Assembly (NCBI GenBank): GCA_951802425.1
Contig: OX637803.1
Coordinates: 496,001-560,000 of the forward strand
Length of the DNA: 64,000 nt
Source: Clavaria fumosa
Lineage: Eukaryota; Basidiomycota; Agaricomycetes; Agaricales; Clavariaceae
Direction of reading: 5' to 3'
Part shown: positions 10,741-24,045 of the stretch, one piece after another
Position numbering within the stretch: the stretch's first letter is position 1
Layout: every line of letters begins with the position of its first letter
Program-made: the position numbers and the translations under genes
The notes under the pieces: generated by a model
Told to the model about the DNA's origin: nothing
What the model saw: the letters and a program-made list of their open reading frames with translations, nothing else
Databases searched by the model: none

Positions 10741-13700
10741 AGCAGCCTCCCCACCTAAGTCCCCCCCTATACTAGTATCGTGTTTTGTGTCAATACCATC
10801 TTCTGATTCCCATCCCGAACTGCTTCTAAGGACAATAAAGATAATAGGCCATCAGGAAATGGCTCAACTCAAATTTAAAGTGCAGATCACCCCCCCTGCC
10901 TTCCCCAGTAGGGCTGCACTCAGGAAAGTGCTCATTGATAGCGGGAGTACTACTTTGGTCATGGATCATAACTTCGCCAAGCAGAACCAGTTCCCTATGG
11001 AATGGCTCCTGGCCCCAATGATCACAAGAAATACTGACAGCATGCCCAACTCACGAGGACCTATCACGCACTCCACCAAAGTCATGATTGAGTTCAGCCT
11101 TGGTCATCACAAGATTATTGAATGCTATTTGGGCAATTACCCCAACTTCAACCTCATACTAGGCGATGATTGGCTCCAAAAACATAACCCTGTCATCGAC
11201 TGGCAGACTCATTCCCTCGAATTCCAGCATTGTCGTGGTCTTCCTTGCAGTGCCACAGTCTGTGTCATTGTGAATGACTCTCCCAATTGGCCAACTCTCT
11301 TCCTGCGAGTATTTGGGGAAGAATTCTACAACATCCTACCCCCACACCATCCCAGAGTTGACATTGACATCCAGCTAGAGGATGGTGCCTGCCTGTACTG
11401 GTCTCAGATCTATCTGACACCAAGGGCTTACCATGCGGAGCTCCTGGATGAGAACCTCGCAACCAGACATATCTATCCCAGTCAGTCACCCTGGGCAAGT
11501 CCTCTCTTCTTCAAGAATGAAGGAGACAAAATCCGGCCTGTGGTTGACTATAAACGATTGAACAAAGTCATGGTTAAGAACACCTATCCTCTCCCCCTCA
11601 TCAGGAACATCTATGACTGCCTGCAGAAATTCCGATACTACTCAAAGATCAATATCCAAATTTGATTCAATAATATCCAGGTATCAGAAGAGAGCGAGAG
11701 GCTGTTGGCGTTCATATGCGAATATGGACAATTCCTTTGCTGGGTTATGCCTTTTGGAGTGACTAATGCCCCTGCGATCTTCCAGGCCTTCATGGATAAC
11801 ACCCTGAAAGACCTTGTGGCCACTGGTCAGGTTTTTGTATATATCGACGACATCCTCATCTGTTCTGATACCCACGAAGAACTCTGTGACCTTACTGAAC
11901 AAGTCTTCCAGATCCTCCAGGAGAATCACCTGACTGTCAAACCTGCGAAGTCAAGCAGACAGAGGTAACCTTCCTTGGAAATAAAATCTGACAAGGAACC
12001 ATTGAAAAGAGCGAGAAGAGATGTTCAGCAATCGATAACTGGCCAGTCCCGAAATCCGCGAAGGACATGCGCAGGTACACAGCCCTTGGAAGCTACTACT
12101 GGCAATATATCCCAAACTATGCCAAAATCGCTGCCCTGCTCCATGCCTGCACTGGCAAAGGTGAATGGATGCCATGCTAAAGTTGTTCTATGATATCCAG
12201 GATGCAATACAGAATTCAGTCCAGGTCATGATTCCCCAAGATGGGATGCCTTGGAAAATCGAAACAGATGCTAGTGAGGTTGTGACTTCGGCTATCCTGT
12301 ACCAGCTACAGGATGGGGTATGGAGAATGGTAGACTGTCTCTCGACGAAGCTCCGGGATGCCCAATTAAACTACAATGTCTACAACCTGGAACTCCTCGC
12401 AGTGGTTCGAGCACTCGAGGAGTGGCAGCATTACCTCCTCGGTCAGGATTTCGAAGTCCACACGGACCACAAGAACCTCTTGTACTTCCGAAACCAAACC
12501 CACTCAATGGATGCCAAAACCAATGGAGGCAGTTCCTGTCACTCTTCTGCTTCAAGAGAGTTCCCTGCTCTGGAAAATCGAATGCTGCTGCCGATGCCCT
12601 GTCCCACCATCCCGACTATGATGACCAACCTCCCCGCCCTGCCCAAGTCCTCCTACCAGACCATTTCTTCTGGGTCAATGAGACCTTGTCCCTGATGGAA
12701 AAGCTGAAGGTTGAGCAAGCTCTCGGAACCCCACCAGAAGAAGTGGAGAAGGACAAGGAGGGATATTTCCAGGTATGGGAGAAGCTTTGGGTACCACTGT
12801 CACTCGTTAAGGACATCCTCAACCTCCACCACTTGGCTTGGACCACCATACACCCAGGGATCTCCAAGACCCAGGTCACAGTCATGAAATACTGGTACTG
12901 GCCCTCGCTTAAGAAGGACACCTGCACCTATGTCATTGCCTGCAATGTCTGCCTGAGGATAAAACCCCAACATGGCCAAAAGCCAGCACCCCTCCACCCT
13001 CTCCCTATTCCCTTGTGACCTTGGCAGGTCATCAGTTGGGACCTGATTGGCCCTGTCTCAGAATCTGCAGGTTATGACATGATTCTAGTAATCAAGGACT
13101 ATCTAATGAAAACAATTGTCCTGGTCCCAACTATCCAGGAACTCATGTCAGAAGGAGCGGCCTCGATTCTCCTCGAGAAAATATATGCCTACTATGGACT
13201 CCCAGAAAAGGCAGTATCCGACTGAGGGGGACAGTTCATTTCTAAGTTCATGCACGAGGTCTATGACAAACTGGGAATCAGGTTGGCCACTTCCACCACC
13301 TACCACCCCCAGACTGATGGACTAGTAGAGAGGGCCAACCAGGAGGTAGAGGTTGTTCTCCATGCACTGACCAAAGAAGACCAGGCCGACTGGGCCAACC
13401 TTCTTCCTCTAGCCCAATTTGCCCTCAACTTGTGACCTATCTGTGACTCGGACATCACTCCCTTCTTGGCCCTTCATGGTCTCAACCCCTCTCCGATCCC
13501 CAGTTTCCCTGTCGACTCCAACATACCCACCACAGACGATTTCCTTGCTAGGATTTCCGCTACCCATGACCGACTCTGCAACATCCTACGGAAGGGCCAG
13601 GAAACCAACTCTACAACCTACAATGACTGTTCACGGGAACTGGAGGTTTACAAAAAGGGTGGCCTAGTATATCTGGATTCGCGGAACCTCCCCTCTAAGA

Positions 13701-14050
13701 AACTTGGACCCAAGTTCGTTGGCCCTTTCCCTGGGGAAAAAAAGGTGGGAACATTGGCCTATCACCTTACCCTTCCCCCAAGTTGGCAAATCCACCCAGT
13801 CTTCAACAAGACCTTACTCAAACCCTTCTGAGGAGACCTGTCTACTTTCCACCCACCACCCGAACTTGTAGAGGGAGGAGAGCAGTATGATGTTGAACGA
13901 GTTCTGGCCAAGAGGAAGTGGAGGGGGAAGGTCCAGTACCTGGTGAGTTGGGTTGGTTACCCACCCAAGGAGAATATGTGGGAGCCCCTGGAGAACCTTG
14001 TGGATGTGAAAGAGGCCATCATGGAGTTTGTCCAGGAGAACAAATCTTAG
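10741..14050 (+). pseudogene. T2 pol remnant: protease-RT-RNase H-integrase-chromodomain
   Basis: Domain order is that of a Ty3/gypsy chromovirus. Protease has LIDSGSTTLVMD (10928-10963). RT has YKRLNKVMVKNTYPLP and an intact YIDD (11840-11851). RNase H begins with WKIETDASEV (about 12250), and the integrase has an H2C2 segment (12.82-12.96 kb). The DDE core has ISWDLIGP near 13030, SD*GGQF near 13219 with a TGA inside, and DGLVERANQEVE near 13315. A chromodomain with YLVSWVGYPPKE (about 13938-13973) ends at a TAG, 14048-14050. Stops and frameshifts at about 11663, 11960, 12490 and 13435 make it non-functional. The chromodomain would target insertion to modified chromatin in active relatives. 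Confidence 0.88.
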
Positions 14051-14061
14051 GAAGGGGAATA

Positions 14062-14681
14062 TGTTGTGGCAACATCATGTGACCTCTCAAAGGTCGTGGT
14101 CACATGACTGGTAAGTCATGAGATCCCACGTGACTATGACCAACAGTACAGCCCATTTGTGTGATGGCACATCAAGTGGGATGCCATCACCCTGTCAACC
14201 ATCTGACACCTGACACCATCCATCAAGCAACTATCCCTAATGTGACTTTGTTCTCTCCCACACCCCATTCATACTGTTATCCCATTCCCCTAACGCCCTT
14301 ATCTCCCTCCCACATCGACTTCTTGTCTCCTTGGCGTCCTTGTCCTTCTCTTACTGTCACCCCATCTCCCCACCAACTGACGCTTCCTTTCTCGGTGTCC
14401 CGACAACCCTACAATTGTTACTCGGATACCTTCATTTCCTCGCTACCATCATCCTCATCAGACATTGCCCTACCATTACCTTGTACTTATATTGTCTCCA
14501 TAGAATCAGACCCAGTATATATACAAGTAGATTCAAGGCCTGTATTTCCTTAGACTTTGATATTCTCAGACATCACCTCTTTCTACCTTGTAGTCGAGCT
14601 TTTCGTGTCCACTATCCATGTGACCTCTGCGACCTTGTTGTGACTTCACTGTGACCTTTAAGCTCCCAATTTAGGATTGAC
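14062..14681 (+). repeat. 3' LTR of T2
   Basis: It starts TGTTGTGG directly after a purine tract (GGAAGGGGAAT). It matches the 5' LTR from 14155 on and has the same TATA (GTATATATACAAG, about 14515). Its last ~7 bases, CACAACA in the 5' copy, are not recognisable, so no target duplication can be confirmed. It contains a 23-bp segment absent from the 5' copy near 14197-14220. Confidence 0.8.
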
Positions 14682-14696
14682 TGTGAAACTGATGCA

Positions 14697-16260
14697 TTGA
14701 AGCTTGTGGGCCTTGATCGTCTTGATGGTGGATTTTCCTTCCTTGTTCGACTTCCTGGGCTTCTGCCTTTGCAAGCCCCCTCCTTGAAAGTTGATTGCTA
14801 TGTCCCACCTCATGAAATGGCCAACAAAAAAATTCAGAAACACATTGAGTTCATGATCAAGTATTTCATTGCAAACATCACTGTCCATCACCTCCATGGC
14901 CTTGAGGAATATTATCTTCTCTTGGGGATCAACAAGCTACAGTATCACCATTTAATTGACACCAATATGCCACAATTTCCTTCTCCAATTGCCCCCAGAA
15001 CATGTCAATATCAGTACATTTGCAGATTGCTTCCCGCAGGACTGGATGCAGCTGGTGTTGCATATGAGATCAAATCAGAGGCATATTTTTTTGTTACCTC
15101 TCAAGGAATAACACACTACATGTATCTTCTGGCAGTTGGGGCATGATAATGTGGTTCCTTCAATCTCTGGACTGGCTGTTGGTCTCAAGCACATTTTCCA
15201 ATCCCCACATTGCACTATCATTCATATTGGTCCCAGTACTGATGCAGTTCTTGATGCCCTCAAGATTTCAGATCAAACAACTAGTTGCTGCTGCTGCTGG
15301 CACAATCCCACTGAATGCTCTTCATGCTCTTCATAGCATAGTGGATTTTATTGTCCAGGCACAGCATCTCTCACATTGTGATGAGATGCTCCATGCTCTT
15401 GCCAAGGTGCTTCGTGAATTTCACTACTTCCTCTCTGAAGATAACACTGTTGCCCTCTATGTCAATGTGTCACCTCACCTTACTGCCACTGTCAGTGAAG
15501 CCTCACAGCAGTTGATACTCCCAGATTTGCATGGGGCAATTGGAGACTTTTATTCTGGGAAAACATATACCCAACAACATGGGCAAAGACTCAGTTCCCT
15601 GGACACCTTCCTTCCATTTGACCAGATTCATATCTGGTTTGGTTTTCGAATCCAATGGCAATCTGCTCAAGACTCTCAGATCATTAATCCCACCCAGACC
15701 ACTCAGTGTTTACCACCAAATGATGAAATGCCCTATGGTCATTGCAATACTTTTATTGTGGACACAGGTGAAGGCATCAATTCTGAATCTGTGGGTGCTG
15801 GTGGTAAGTGGGAATACTAAGTGGGAATACTCTCACATTGTCCCCCATGTTTACTGTATGTGCTCCCCAACTTCTAGCTTGCAGTATAGTGCAGGTTCAA
15901 ATGGTGTTTAAGCCAGTCCTTCAAACCAATTATCTTGATGTGCCACTCCTCTTCTATGGAGAATACTTTCAATACTCAGCCCAGCATGTTGAGATCAACC
16001 CTTGTGGTGAATGCATCAACATCCCAGAACCAGGAATTGATATGTTCTTAGTCCATTGCCACTTCTGCTCCAATGGTGCTCCAATGGGTGACATCTTCAC
16101 TTTTTCCAGCATTCAACAAATGGTCCAGCTTGTTCCAAAATTTGGGGCAATTGCAGATCCAAGCTTCACAAAGGACAACAGTATGGAAATTGGGCAGGAC
16201 TATTATTTGAACAACTTTGATGACAAGGAAATGTTTCATGCAATCCTTAGCTACCAGTAG
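14697..16260 (+). pseudogene. Plavaka-like (CACTA-type) transposase C-terminal remnant
   Basis: Three consecutive plus-strand frames read as one decayed protein. The middle part contains LNALHALHSIVDFIVQAQHL and later IHIWFGFRIQ. The last part ends GQDYYLNNFDDKEMFHAILS and a TAG at 16258-16260. From memory of basidiomycete Plavaka/KDZ-related transposases, these match the ALxALxDFIYLAQ-type helix, the VWFKVRLQ region and the terminal YLNxFADKExFHAILSYQ motif. The N-terminal catalytic part was not found, and frame changes near 15145 and 15820 break it. The family name is recalled rather than searched. Confidence 0.55.
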
Positions 16261-16498
16261 GCTTTAGATATTCTGATACTCATTCCATCCAGGTTGATGC
16301 AGACTGTTCAAATCAAGGTATTAATAATCATCAATTCATGTGACCGAGATTATTAAAAACTGGATTAAACCATCAATAACCACTTTATACTGTCACTTAA
16401 TCTCTGTTGACTGACTTGGCATGCACAAACCTGCAGCAAAATGACTCAAAAGGCTCATACCCAGGTTCAACTGTGCATCTGCCCTTTTCCACTGCCAT

Positions 16499-18991
16499 GG
16501 ATCCCCCTCATGAGCCCCCTACACAGTCAGGAGGGCGTCACTCTACTTGCAGCTGTCCAACTGACACCCCTCAAGATTGCCTTTTGCATGCTGGTGAGAT
16601 TGCAGCAACAACCACCCATCAGCAGTGGAGACAAGCCACTGTGACCAGAGATTGTGCTCAAGCTCTCAAGGCCAAGTCACACAAGGTAAGATTGAATTAT
16701 GTATCAAGCATCTTTTTCAATGTTGTCTCTTGTAGAGAGCGAAAGCTGGTGGGAGTACCACAACAACTCAGGCTCCCAACCACAACCAGACTCATATGTC
16801 ACCCCTTGAGCCTGTCCCATTCAGCACCATGCCTATTACATCCAATTCAGAGCAAATGGCAATTAGTAACTGCATGTTTCTGTTTCATACAACATTTATG
16901 ACCTTTTCCCAGAAACAACTAGTCATCCCCCAACACTTCAACCATACCAGCATGACTTTGATGTCTCTGATGAGGCCTCCAATGCTGATGATGCTGGCAA
17001 TGGTGACAGGACTGTATCCTTGCAAAACCTTGAACCTGATGGCAAAGACGATCTAGACCAAGGTCATACCTCTCCATGCACGAGCACTTGGGAGGATGGA
17101 TATACTAGTGAGTCTGCATAACCCTTGCACCCACTGCCTCATATTCATTCTGTAGGTTGTGGTGGCTATCCAAATACATTTGACCTTGATCCATCACTAT
17201 ACCCTTTGTGAAGCGCTGTATCCAACCAGCTGGCTGGTGAGCAGCAGCAATGATTTTGCTAACCTCAGCCTCTAACCACTATTACAATGACCATGCACCT
17301 ACAGGTCACAAAGGTGCATAGTCTTGTGATATCTTTTGATTTGGCACTAATGAGTTAGGTGCATTGGAGTCACTGACAGCACTTCTCAATGAGCCCTTTG
17401 ACTTTGGTATGCACTTTTACTCTGACACTAGCTAGTCTAATATCCATCCCAGTGTCCACAACCAACCTGGGCAGCAAACTCACAACAACTTTTTCCTCCA
17501 CAGATGTCTCTTTCTGATGATTTTCCTGGCCATGCACCCACTCTCTGGCACAGGCCCTTCAGCAGCATGCCAGCAGATCGCATCTGGATGCCCCTTCTTG
17601 GCAGTCCTCAAGCTGCTCTTGCAGTCATCCAGCACCATACATTCCTGTGTCTTCATGCCCAGCTTCCATCAATTCCACCTTTCGCATGGCCTCCACCACT
17701 TCAGCTTCTCATCCAGCCTCCATCACTTCTGCCCCTCATTCAACCTCTATTGCTCCCAGGTCCTGCTCACCATCCATTGCTTCTACTTCTCACCCAACTT
17801 TAGGATCTGTCTCTTGCTTGGCTTCTACCCCTTCCCTGTGACACCCTCTTTCACATTCTCATTCACAAGTGCCCTCCATGTCTGGGTCATGGCCAAGTGC
17901 TGGACATGAAGAGTGTGGTGATTCCAGCCCCACTGATGACTTAGACATGGACAAGGAGGTTCAGCCCAAGCATGTGCCACAGTTCTCAAAGACTCCTGCC
18001 AGAAGGGAACCTCTTGGCATGCACATCAAGTTTTATTTGCAAGCTGATCAAGAGAACATCAAACATGCCAAGCAAGCATATGTCCTTGATCTTTGCTGTT
18101 GTGATGGATTCCCACAGAAGCAAGATGCCACAAATCATTCCACGGAGGCTTTAGCATCTGCCACCTTGAAAACTGAACACTGTAAAATTTCACATATAGT
18201 TGTGCTTACCATTTACTTATTCATTTCTTGAAGCTTTTGGGCTGTCAAAGCCTGTCTTGAAAATGGTAAGCAAAGATAATATTGTGCTTTGTCTGCTCCT
18301 GATGCCCATGCCTAGATCATGAAGGAAGCATCAAACTTTCATATGCAGCTCAAGAGTATGGCCAAAAGTCTTGTTACTCAGTACTTGTACACTTCTGAGG
18401 AGATTAAGGCCAGTACAAGATTTAAACCTGCAGAAATTGCCTGCTGTTCTAAGGAACTTATGGATTATGACTGATTCATTGTCAGTCCCAAGGACAATGT
18501 GGTCTGGACTTTGTTTGACATTTATCTATTGTTTCTAATCATCTTTATTAAGGGGATGGATACATTCTTCACCCACCCTTGCATTTGACAATGTCTGATA
18601 CAGTTTCTATTTGTCCATTGGCCACCTGTTTCTGAAAAAGTTCAGTCTGAAAATGCCCCTTCCAGTAATTGCTCTTGTATGCACAGCAGTATGCCTGATT
18701 CATACATCTTGTTATTCATGTCTGACTTCACCAGCTTGAAAAGCTATTCAATAGCATCCAGGAATTTTCGGGTGGAGTCCATTCAGCCATCAATTTTGAT
18801 GAAAAAAATTACAAGAAGGTGTACAAGCAGATGATGAAGACCCTTAATGAGATGATTAAGCATCCTTGCCATTCAGAAACTCTTGTTGTGTTATGGGAAG
18901 AACTTTCCAAGATTGGAATGTAAGCATTGCTAGCTACCATCCTCTGACAAATCTCAAACCACATGCAGGTCATATGGGGGTGAAGCAGAAG
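16499..18991 (+). pseudogene. DUF6532-like multi-exon gene remnant, cut by N1
   Basis: Scattered coding pieces include an N-terminal Ser/Thr/Pro-rich region (from ATG 16499). Then comes a segment with LGMHIKFYLQADQENIKHAK near 18015, a piece with MKEASNFHMQLKSMAKSLVT near 18319, and another with KLFNSIQEFSGG near 18738. The order resembles the DUF6532 proteins that are common beside Plavaka-type transposons in mushrooms. Internal stops (for example TGA near 18471) and the N1 insertion at 18991/18992 show that it is dead. Function of the family is unknown; the assignment comes from recalled motifs. Confidence 0.4.
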
Positions 18992-19550
18992 TGTCAGTCC
19001 AAGGTCCTCACAGAAAGCGAGAGGGGAAGTAACTTGATTTCAGCATAAGGGACTAACACTACTACATGGGTACTATATATACTAGGGAAGGGGGCTGTGC
19101 AGCATGAGTGAGTCATGAGGAAGAAAGTGAGGCTACGTGCACTGAGTTGCGAGGTATAGGGGAGGTAGATTAGGGTAAATGAGATACTGGAATAGGAAGG
19201 CAGCAGGCAGGCACAGATAAGGAGCGTAGACAAGAGAAATGCTTGGTGCGGGCTCAGCTGCCCGAGGGGAGACCTCAACTAGACCCGATTAGGATTGATT
19301 GATTGATGGGACCTGTCAGTTCCACTGTCATGGATCTGCCTCCATCACAAATTGCAAAGTGTGGGAAAGGTCAAGAAACGTGGGTGCAGACATGTGACAG
19401 GCACTTGTTGGAGCCCTGTAGGCACCGGTGCATGGTCACGAGTATCCCCAAGGTTGCAGGCAGTCACGTGATCCTGTACCCACGTCTCGTCACTAGTCGC
19501 TGGTGCACTTTGGAGTTCAATGATGATGGCTTATGTAAGCGATCCTGACA
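18992..19550 (-). repeat. 3' LTR of N1
   Basis: 559 bp, TGTCAGTCC to GATCCTGACA. Read on the minus strand it carries a TATA-like promoter near 19064-19075. The left flank is AGAAG. Confidence 0.93.
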
Positions 19551-19561
19551 TGGCCCCCTCC

Positions 19562-22500
19562 TCAAGGCTGGGCGTCTTGACTGGCTAGCTTTGCCTTCTC
19601 CAGGTGTTTGAGGAAGAAGTCCTGAAGCAGGAGCATGGCATTGGTGAGGTTCTGGCGGGGCTCCCAGGTGTTCTCCTTGATGGGATATCCTAACCATTTC
19701 ACCAGATACTTGACTCCTCATCCCGCTTTCTTCACATCCAGGATTTCTTCAACATTGTATTCCAGGTGGTCATCATCAATGGTGGGGGGAGGAGGGGGTG
19801 GTCGGGACTGTGAGGTGAAAGAGGGGGGAATATATGGGGTTAGGAGAAGCTTGTTAAACACATCGTCGATATGCCAGGCTGGAGGTAACTTGAGGTGATA
19901 TCCTGCTGGTCCTACTTTCTCGATGATGGTGAAAGGCCCAGCATGCTTATTGTCGAGTTTCTTGTTCAGGTTTCGCATGTCGAGCCATACCAGATCTCCT
20001 TTCCCATACTTGCGACTGGGTCGTTTCCTGCTGTCGTAGCTTTTCTTCATTGCCAGTGCAGCCTTTTCCATGGCCTCCTTGGCAGCTTGCCACAACTCCT
20101 CCAACTTGGCCATCCACTCATCCACAGCTGGATTCACCTCTGTCCAGGGATGAATTCCTCCATTCCATGGATGCTGCCCATAGTCCAGGAAAAAGGGGGT
20201 GTAGCCGGTCGCGGAGTGTTCCCGGTTGTTCAGCGTGAATTCCGCAGTGCTCAGCCACTCCGCCCAATCGTCCTGGAGATGGTCAACATACTCTCATAGA
20301 TAAGTTTCAATCTCTTGGTTCACTCACTCTGTTTGTCTGTCAGTTTGGGGGTGGAAGGCAGTGCTCAGATTAGCCTTTATCCCAATCATGCGGTAAAACT
20401 CCCTCATGAACCTTGAGACGAACTGCAGCCCACAATTGCTGACAACTTTCTGGGGAATGCTGTGGTTCCAGAACACTCAGTCATGCAAGATCCTTGCTGC
20501 TCCTAGACTCATCAGGTCAAACCCAATTGCCTCAATGAGCATTCGTTTGGTGAACTTGTCAACAATGACCAGGATGGAATCAAACCTGCAGGATTGTGGC
20601 AGCGGTCCTACTATATCCCAGCTGATCGCTGACCATGGTCTGCTTGGTACTGGGTGTGGGTATAGGGGGGCTGCACGCTTCATCCGGTCTGGCTTGGTCC
20701 TCTGACAACCTTCACATCCTGCTACATAACATTCCACATCCTTCACCATCTCCAGCCACCAGTAGGCTTTGAGTACCACGGCTTTCATTTTCTTAGCCCT
20801 GGGGTGTCCTGTGATAGGGAGGTCATGCTCGTAGTTGAGGACCACCTTGCGTACAGCTGGGGGTATCCACACAGTGCTACTCTTCTACCATAGCCCGAAA
20901 CGATCTCGCATCCAGCTGTCATCGAGTTCCTCAGGCTTGGTGACATGTTCTGCACTCTTTTTCTGGAGGAGCATCTCCATCTCAGAGGTGAAACTGGTGT
21001 ATATATTCACCTTGGAGGGGAATACTTGAATAGGGGCATCTTCTTCAGCAGCATCTCCATAGTCTGGTCTTTGAGATAAGGCATCAGCTTTGGTATTACT
21101 TTTCCCCATCCAATACTTGATCTCGAAGTTGAAACTCTGGAGTTCCCTGTACCAACATACTTGTCACGGCTTCAGTTTCTGCGGTTTTCTGAAATACTGA
21201 AGGTTGGCATGGTCGGTCCAGATTTCAAAGGTTTCATTCACTCTTATGAGGTACACCCTCCATTCTCTGAGTGCCCAAATCACCGCGAGGAATTCCTTGT
21301 CGTAGATGTCATAGTTCTTCTCAGCAATGGTGAGGGCCTGGGAGATGTAGTCGACAGGTCTCCAAGTGCCGTCAGTCTGCAGCTGAGAAAGGACTCCACC
21401 TGTCGTGAGGTTACTCATGTCCATTTCTACCTTCCACTTACCCATGTCCTGGGGTAGAGCGAGGACCGGGGCCGAGACAAGCGCCTTCTTTAGATCCAAA
21501 AAGGCCGCAACCTGTTCTGCTTGCCAGCACCATGGGATGTTGCCAGTCAGCTTGAACAGGGGTTTGGCCAGGGATGAAGCATTGCAAGTGGTTGATCATG
21601 CCTAAGAACCACTGGAGTTCCTTGATGTTCCAGGGTTGTGTCCAGTTCCGTATAGCTTCTGCCTTGGCTGGATCGTGCTCGAGCTGATTATGGGAGAGTC
21701 TGAGCCCCAGGTAGAAGACTTCAGCTTTCTCGAACTTGCACTTGCTCAACCATAGGCATAGTCCATTGTCCCGGAACCTCTGCAGCACACAGTCCATCCA
21801 GTAGCGGTGGGTCATGAGGTTGTCAGCGAATATGATGATGTCATCGATATATGCGAGTATGTGTCTGCCTGCGATTTCCTCTCGTAAGATGTGGTTCATG
21901 AATCTCTGGAAAGTCATGGGGGCATTCTGGAGACCGAACCACATTACCGTCGGTTCGAACAAACCTTGCAAGGTCAAGAAAGCACATCTTTCCTGGTGTC
22001 CTTCCCACAATTTCAACAACAGGAACCCACCCTTCGCATCAATCTTGGAGAAGATCTTTGCTCCATGAAGCTTGTCTACACAGTTGCGGATGCATGGTAG
22101 TGGGAACTTGTCCTTAATCAAGAATGAGTTAAGCTGTGAGTAGTCGATGATAGGCTGCAGTTTATCCTTTTCTCGTTTAAAGAAGAACGGACTGGCATAG
22201 GGAGATTTGGAGGGTCTAATCCTCCCTGAGGCCAACTGCTTGTCGATCCACCAGTTCATCTCAATTGTCTCTTCCCTCATGAGCAAGTAGAGCTTGGAGG
22301 ATAAGTGGCCTGGGTCCTCGCAGAACTCAATCTTGATGTCAAAATCAGGTTGTGGTTTGGGTAACTCATCCCATTTAGCCTTGGCTAAAGACTGTCGGAT
22401 ATAGAGAAGGCCAATTTGGCATGGTTGTGGTGTCTGGGAAATGGTTGTCCATGATGGTTTGGAAAGCATTGTCATAGTTGCGGGTTCTGGGGTAGTGGTA

Positions 22501-23186
22501 CTGGGGGTCAAGTCCAGGGGACGGGAAACAACTCTGGGGGCAACGTTTGAAAGATATCTTCCCCTGAGTCCAATCAATATTGGGGTTATGTTTCGTTAGC
22601 CAGTCATGTCCCAGGATTATCTTGTACGACTTTGTTGTGCCAAGCAGGAAATGAATTTGTTCCTGGTGGTCACCTACCACCAGGATGAGGTCAATTCCAT
22701 ACTTGATAGGGCCATTCTTATTCACAGTACCATCAACATTGTAGACCTTGATTGGTGTTGGCAAGGGCATAAGTTCCAGTCCAAGATCCTTACACCAGTC
22801 AAGATCCATGAAACAGTTGGTACATCCTGAGTCTACCAGGACCTTGGCACTCCCCCATTGTGCAGTGGTGAGTGTCTCAAAGTGTGCCAGTAGAGTCAGT
22901 TCTCTCTTCTGTCTCTTTGGCTTCTCTTCCATGACCTTTACTGTGGTTTTGTCCTCAAGTCCGTTTGTGCTCTGGGCATGTCTCTGTTGCAAGATTGTGT
23001 ATTTGGGTATACTTGCTATGGTTACAGGGGCGGGGGCAGGAACATGGCTCATACTATTACAGAGGCATGAGTTCAGACTCACTGCGCCTCTTCTCCAAAT
23101 CCTGCTCCTGGGTAGGAGCCAATGGAAGCTGTTGTTGTTGTTGTTGCTGGACCTGCAGGGCTCCAGCCATCTGCCTCTCTCTCTTG
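19562..23186 (-). pseudogene. N1 pol: protease-RT-RNase H-integrase-chromodomain, decayed
   Basis: Reading right to left: protease with LVDSGCTNCFMD (about 22.83 kb), RT with DYSQLNSFLIKDKFPLP and an intact YIDD (21840-21851), RNase H with KVEMDMSNLTTGGVLSQLQ (about 21.4 kb), and an H2C2 segment (HDLPITGHPRAKK to CEGCQRTKP, about 20.83-20.69 kb). The integrase core follows with SWDIVGPLP (about 20.62 kb). The chromodomain (YNVEEILDVKKAG, then [11 protein letters not shown]) is split by a TGA near 19719. Frameshifts near 21.55, 21.1 and 20.47 kb also disable it. It is closely similar to N2 pol, so both belong to one family. Confidence 0.9.
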
Positions 23187-23191
23187 TATAT

Positions 23192-23492
23192 TGTCAAGAT
23201 TGCTTACATAAGCAGGCTGGAAAGGCCAAGAAAGGATTGCAAAAGAGTTGTGGGAAGATTGTGGATGAGTCATGTGACCCGAATGGGGGGCGGATTATGT
23301 AATGAAAAAATCACGTGACCCGGGCCTGAGTGCATCACGTGACACACGGGGTCCGAGCGTGGGACCAGAAACTCCCGAAGTGCTCGCTATATATACTGCA
23401 TCCTTTTCTTACTTGTGCCCTTTTCCCCTTATGTTAGTATCATCATCATTGACCTTATGTTAAGTCGTGTGAGCATGAGACTAAGTCTGACA
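23192..23492 (+). repeat. 5' LTR of N2
   Basis: 301 bp with TATA motif CTATATATACTGC near 23387. About 16 single-base differences and one small indel block separate it from the right copy; all but one of the base differences are transitions. Confidence 0.92.
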
Positions 23493-24045
23493 CAATACTA
23501 ACATCCCACCCAATCCACCCTAGCCCCGTGTCCTAACCCAGCTAGCCTGGACCCCTATCTCAAACTGTCACACCCTGTCACAGCTTATCCCCCTCATCCT
23601 CTTCTTCTTTACCCTGCCTGCAGTGTGTAACAGAACTGCACAAAATTTTTACTGTGTGTAGATACACGTGACCAGACCCAGAGGAAGTCTACTGTGACCC
23701 TCCCCAAGTGATACCAAGTGCCCAAGGCCCAGATCTTTGTTTTACAGCTATGTACCAGTGAATCGTGTAGTGTACAGGGCAAGGAAAGGCCCTCTACATA
23801 GTCTTTCTGTAGTTTCCTGGTCCAGTGGACAGGGCCCTTGCTCTGTGACCATTGTCAGAAGGGTGCATGGGCAACTCATTAGGAGTTGTGGAGCGACCAC
23901 CTGGGACACCATTTGGGCCCCACGCTAGCAACAGCTTTATAGAATCAGAGTTTGATAAGTACCTAAGTACCTAGAGAGCAGCCTGAGAGGACTGCTAAGA
24001 GATCAAAGAAATCCTGAGTGCCCAAGGCCCGGAATTTTATTTACA
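23493..24045 (+). other. N2 leader
   Basis: Sequence between 5' LTR and gag. No convincing tRNA primer site follows the LTR (CAATACTAACATCCC). A 30-bp block containing GTGCCCAAGGCCC occurs twice exactly 300 bp apart (23718 and 24018), each followed by TTTACAG, suggesting an internal duplication or a spliced leader. Confidence 0.5.

Noticed and set aside
19718..20137. Intact separate gene for a chromodomain protein
   Set aside because: It is the C-terminal part of N1 pol, cut by a TGA inside the chromodomain, in line with the integrase upstream.
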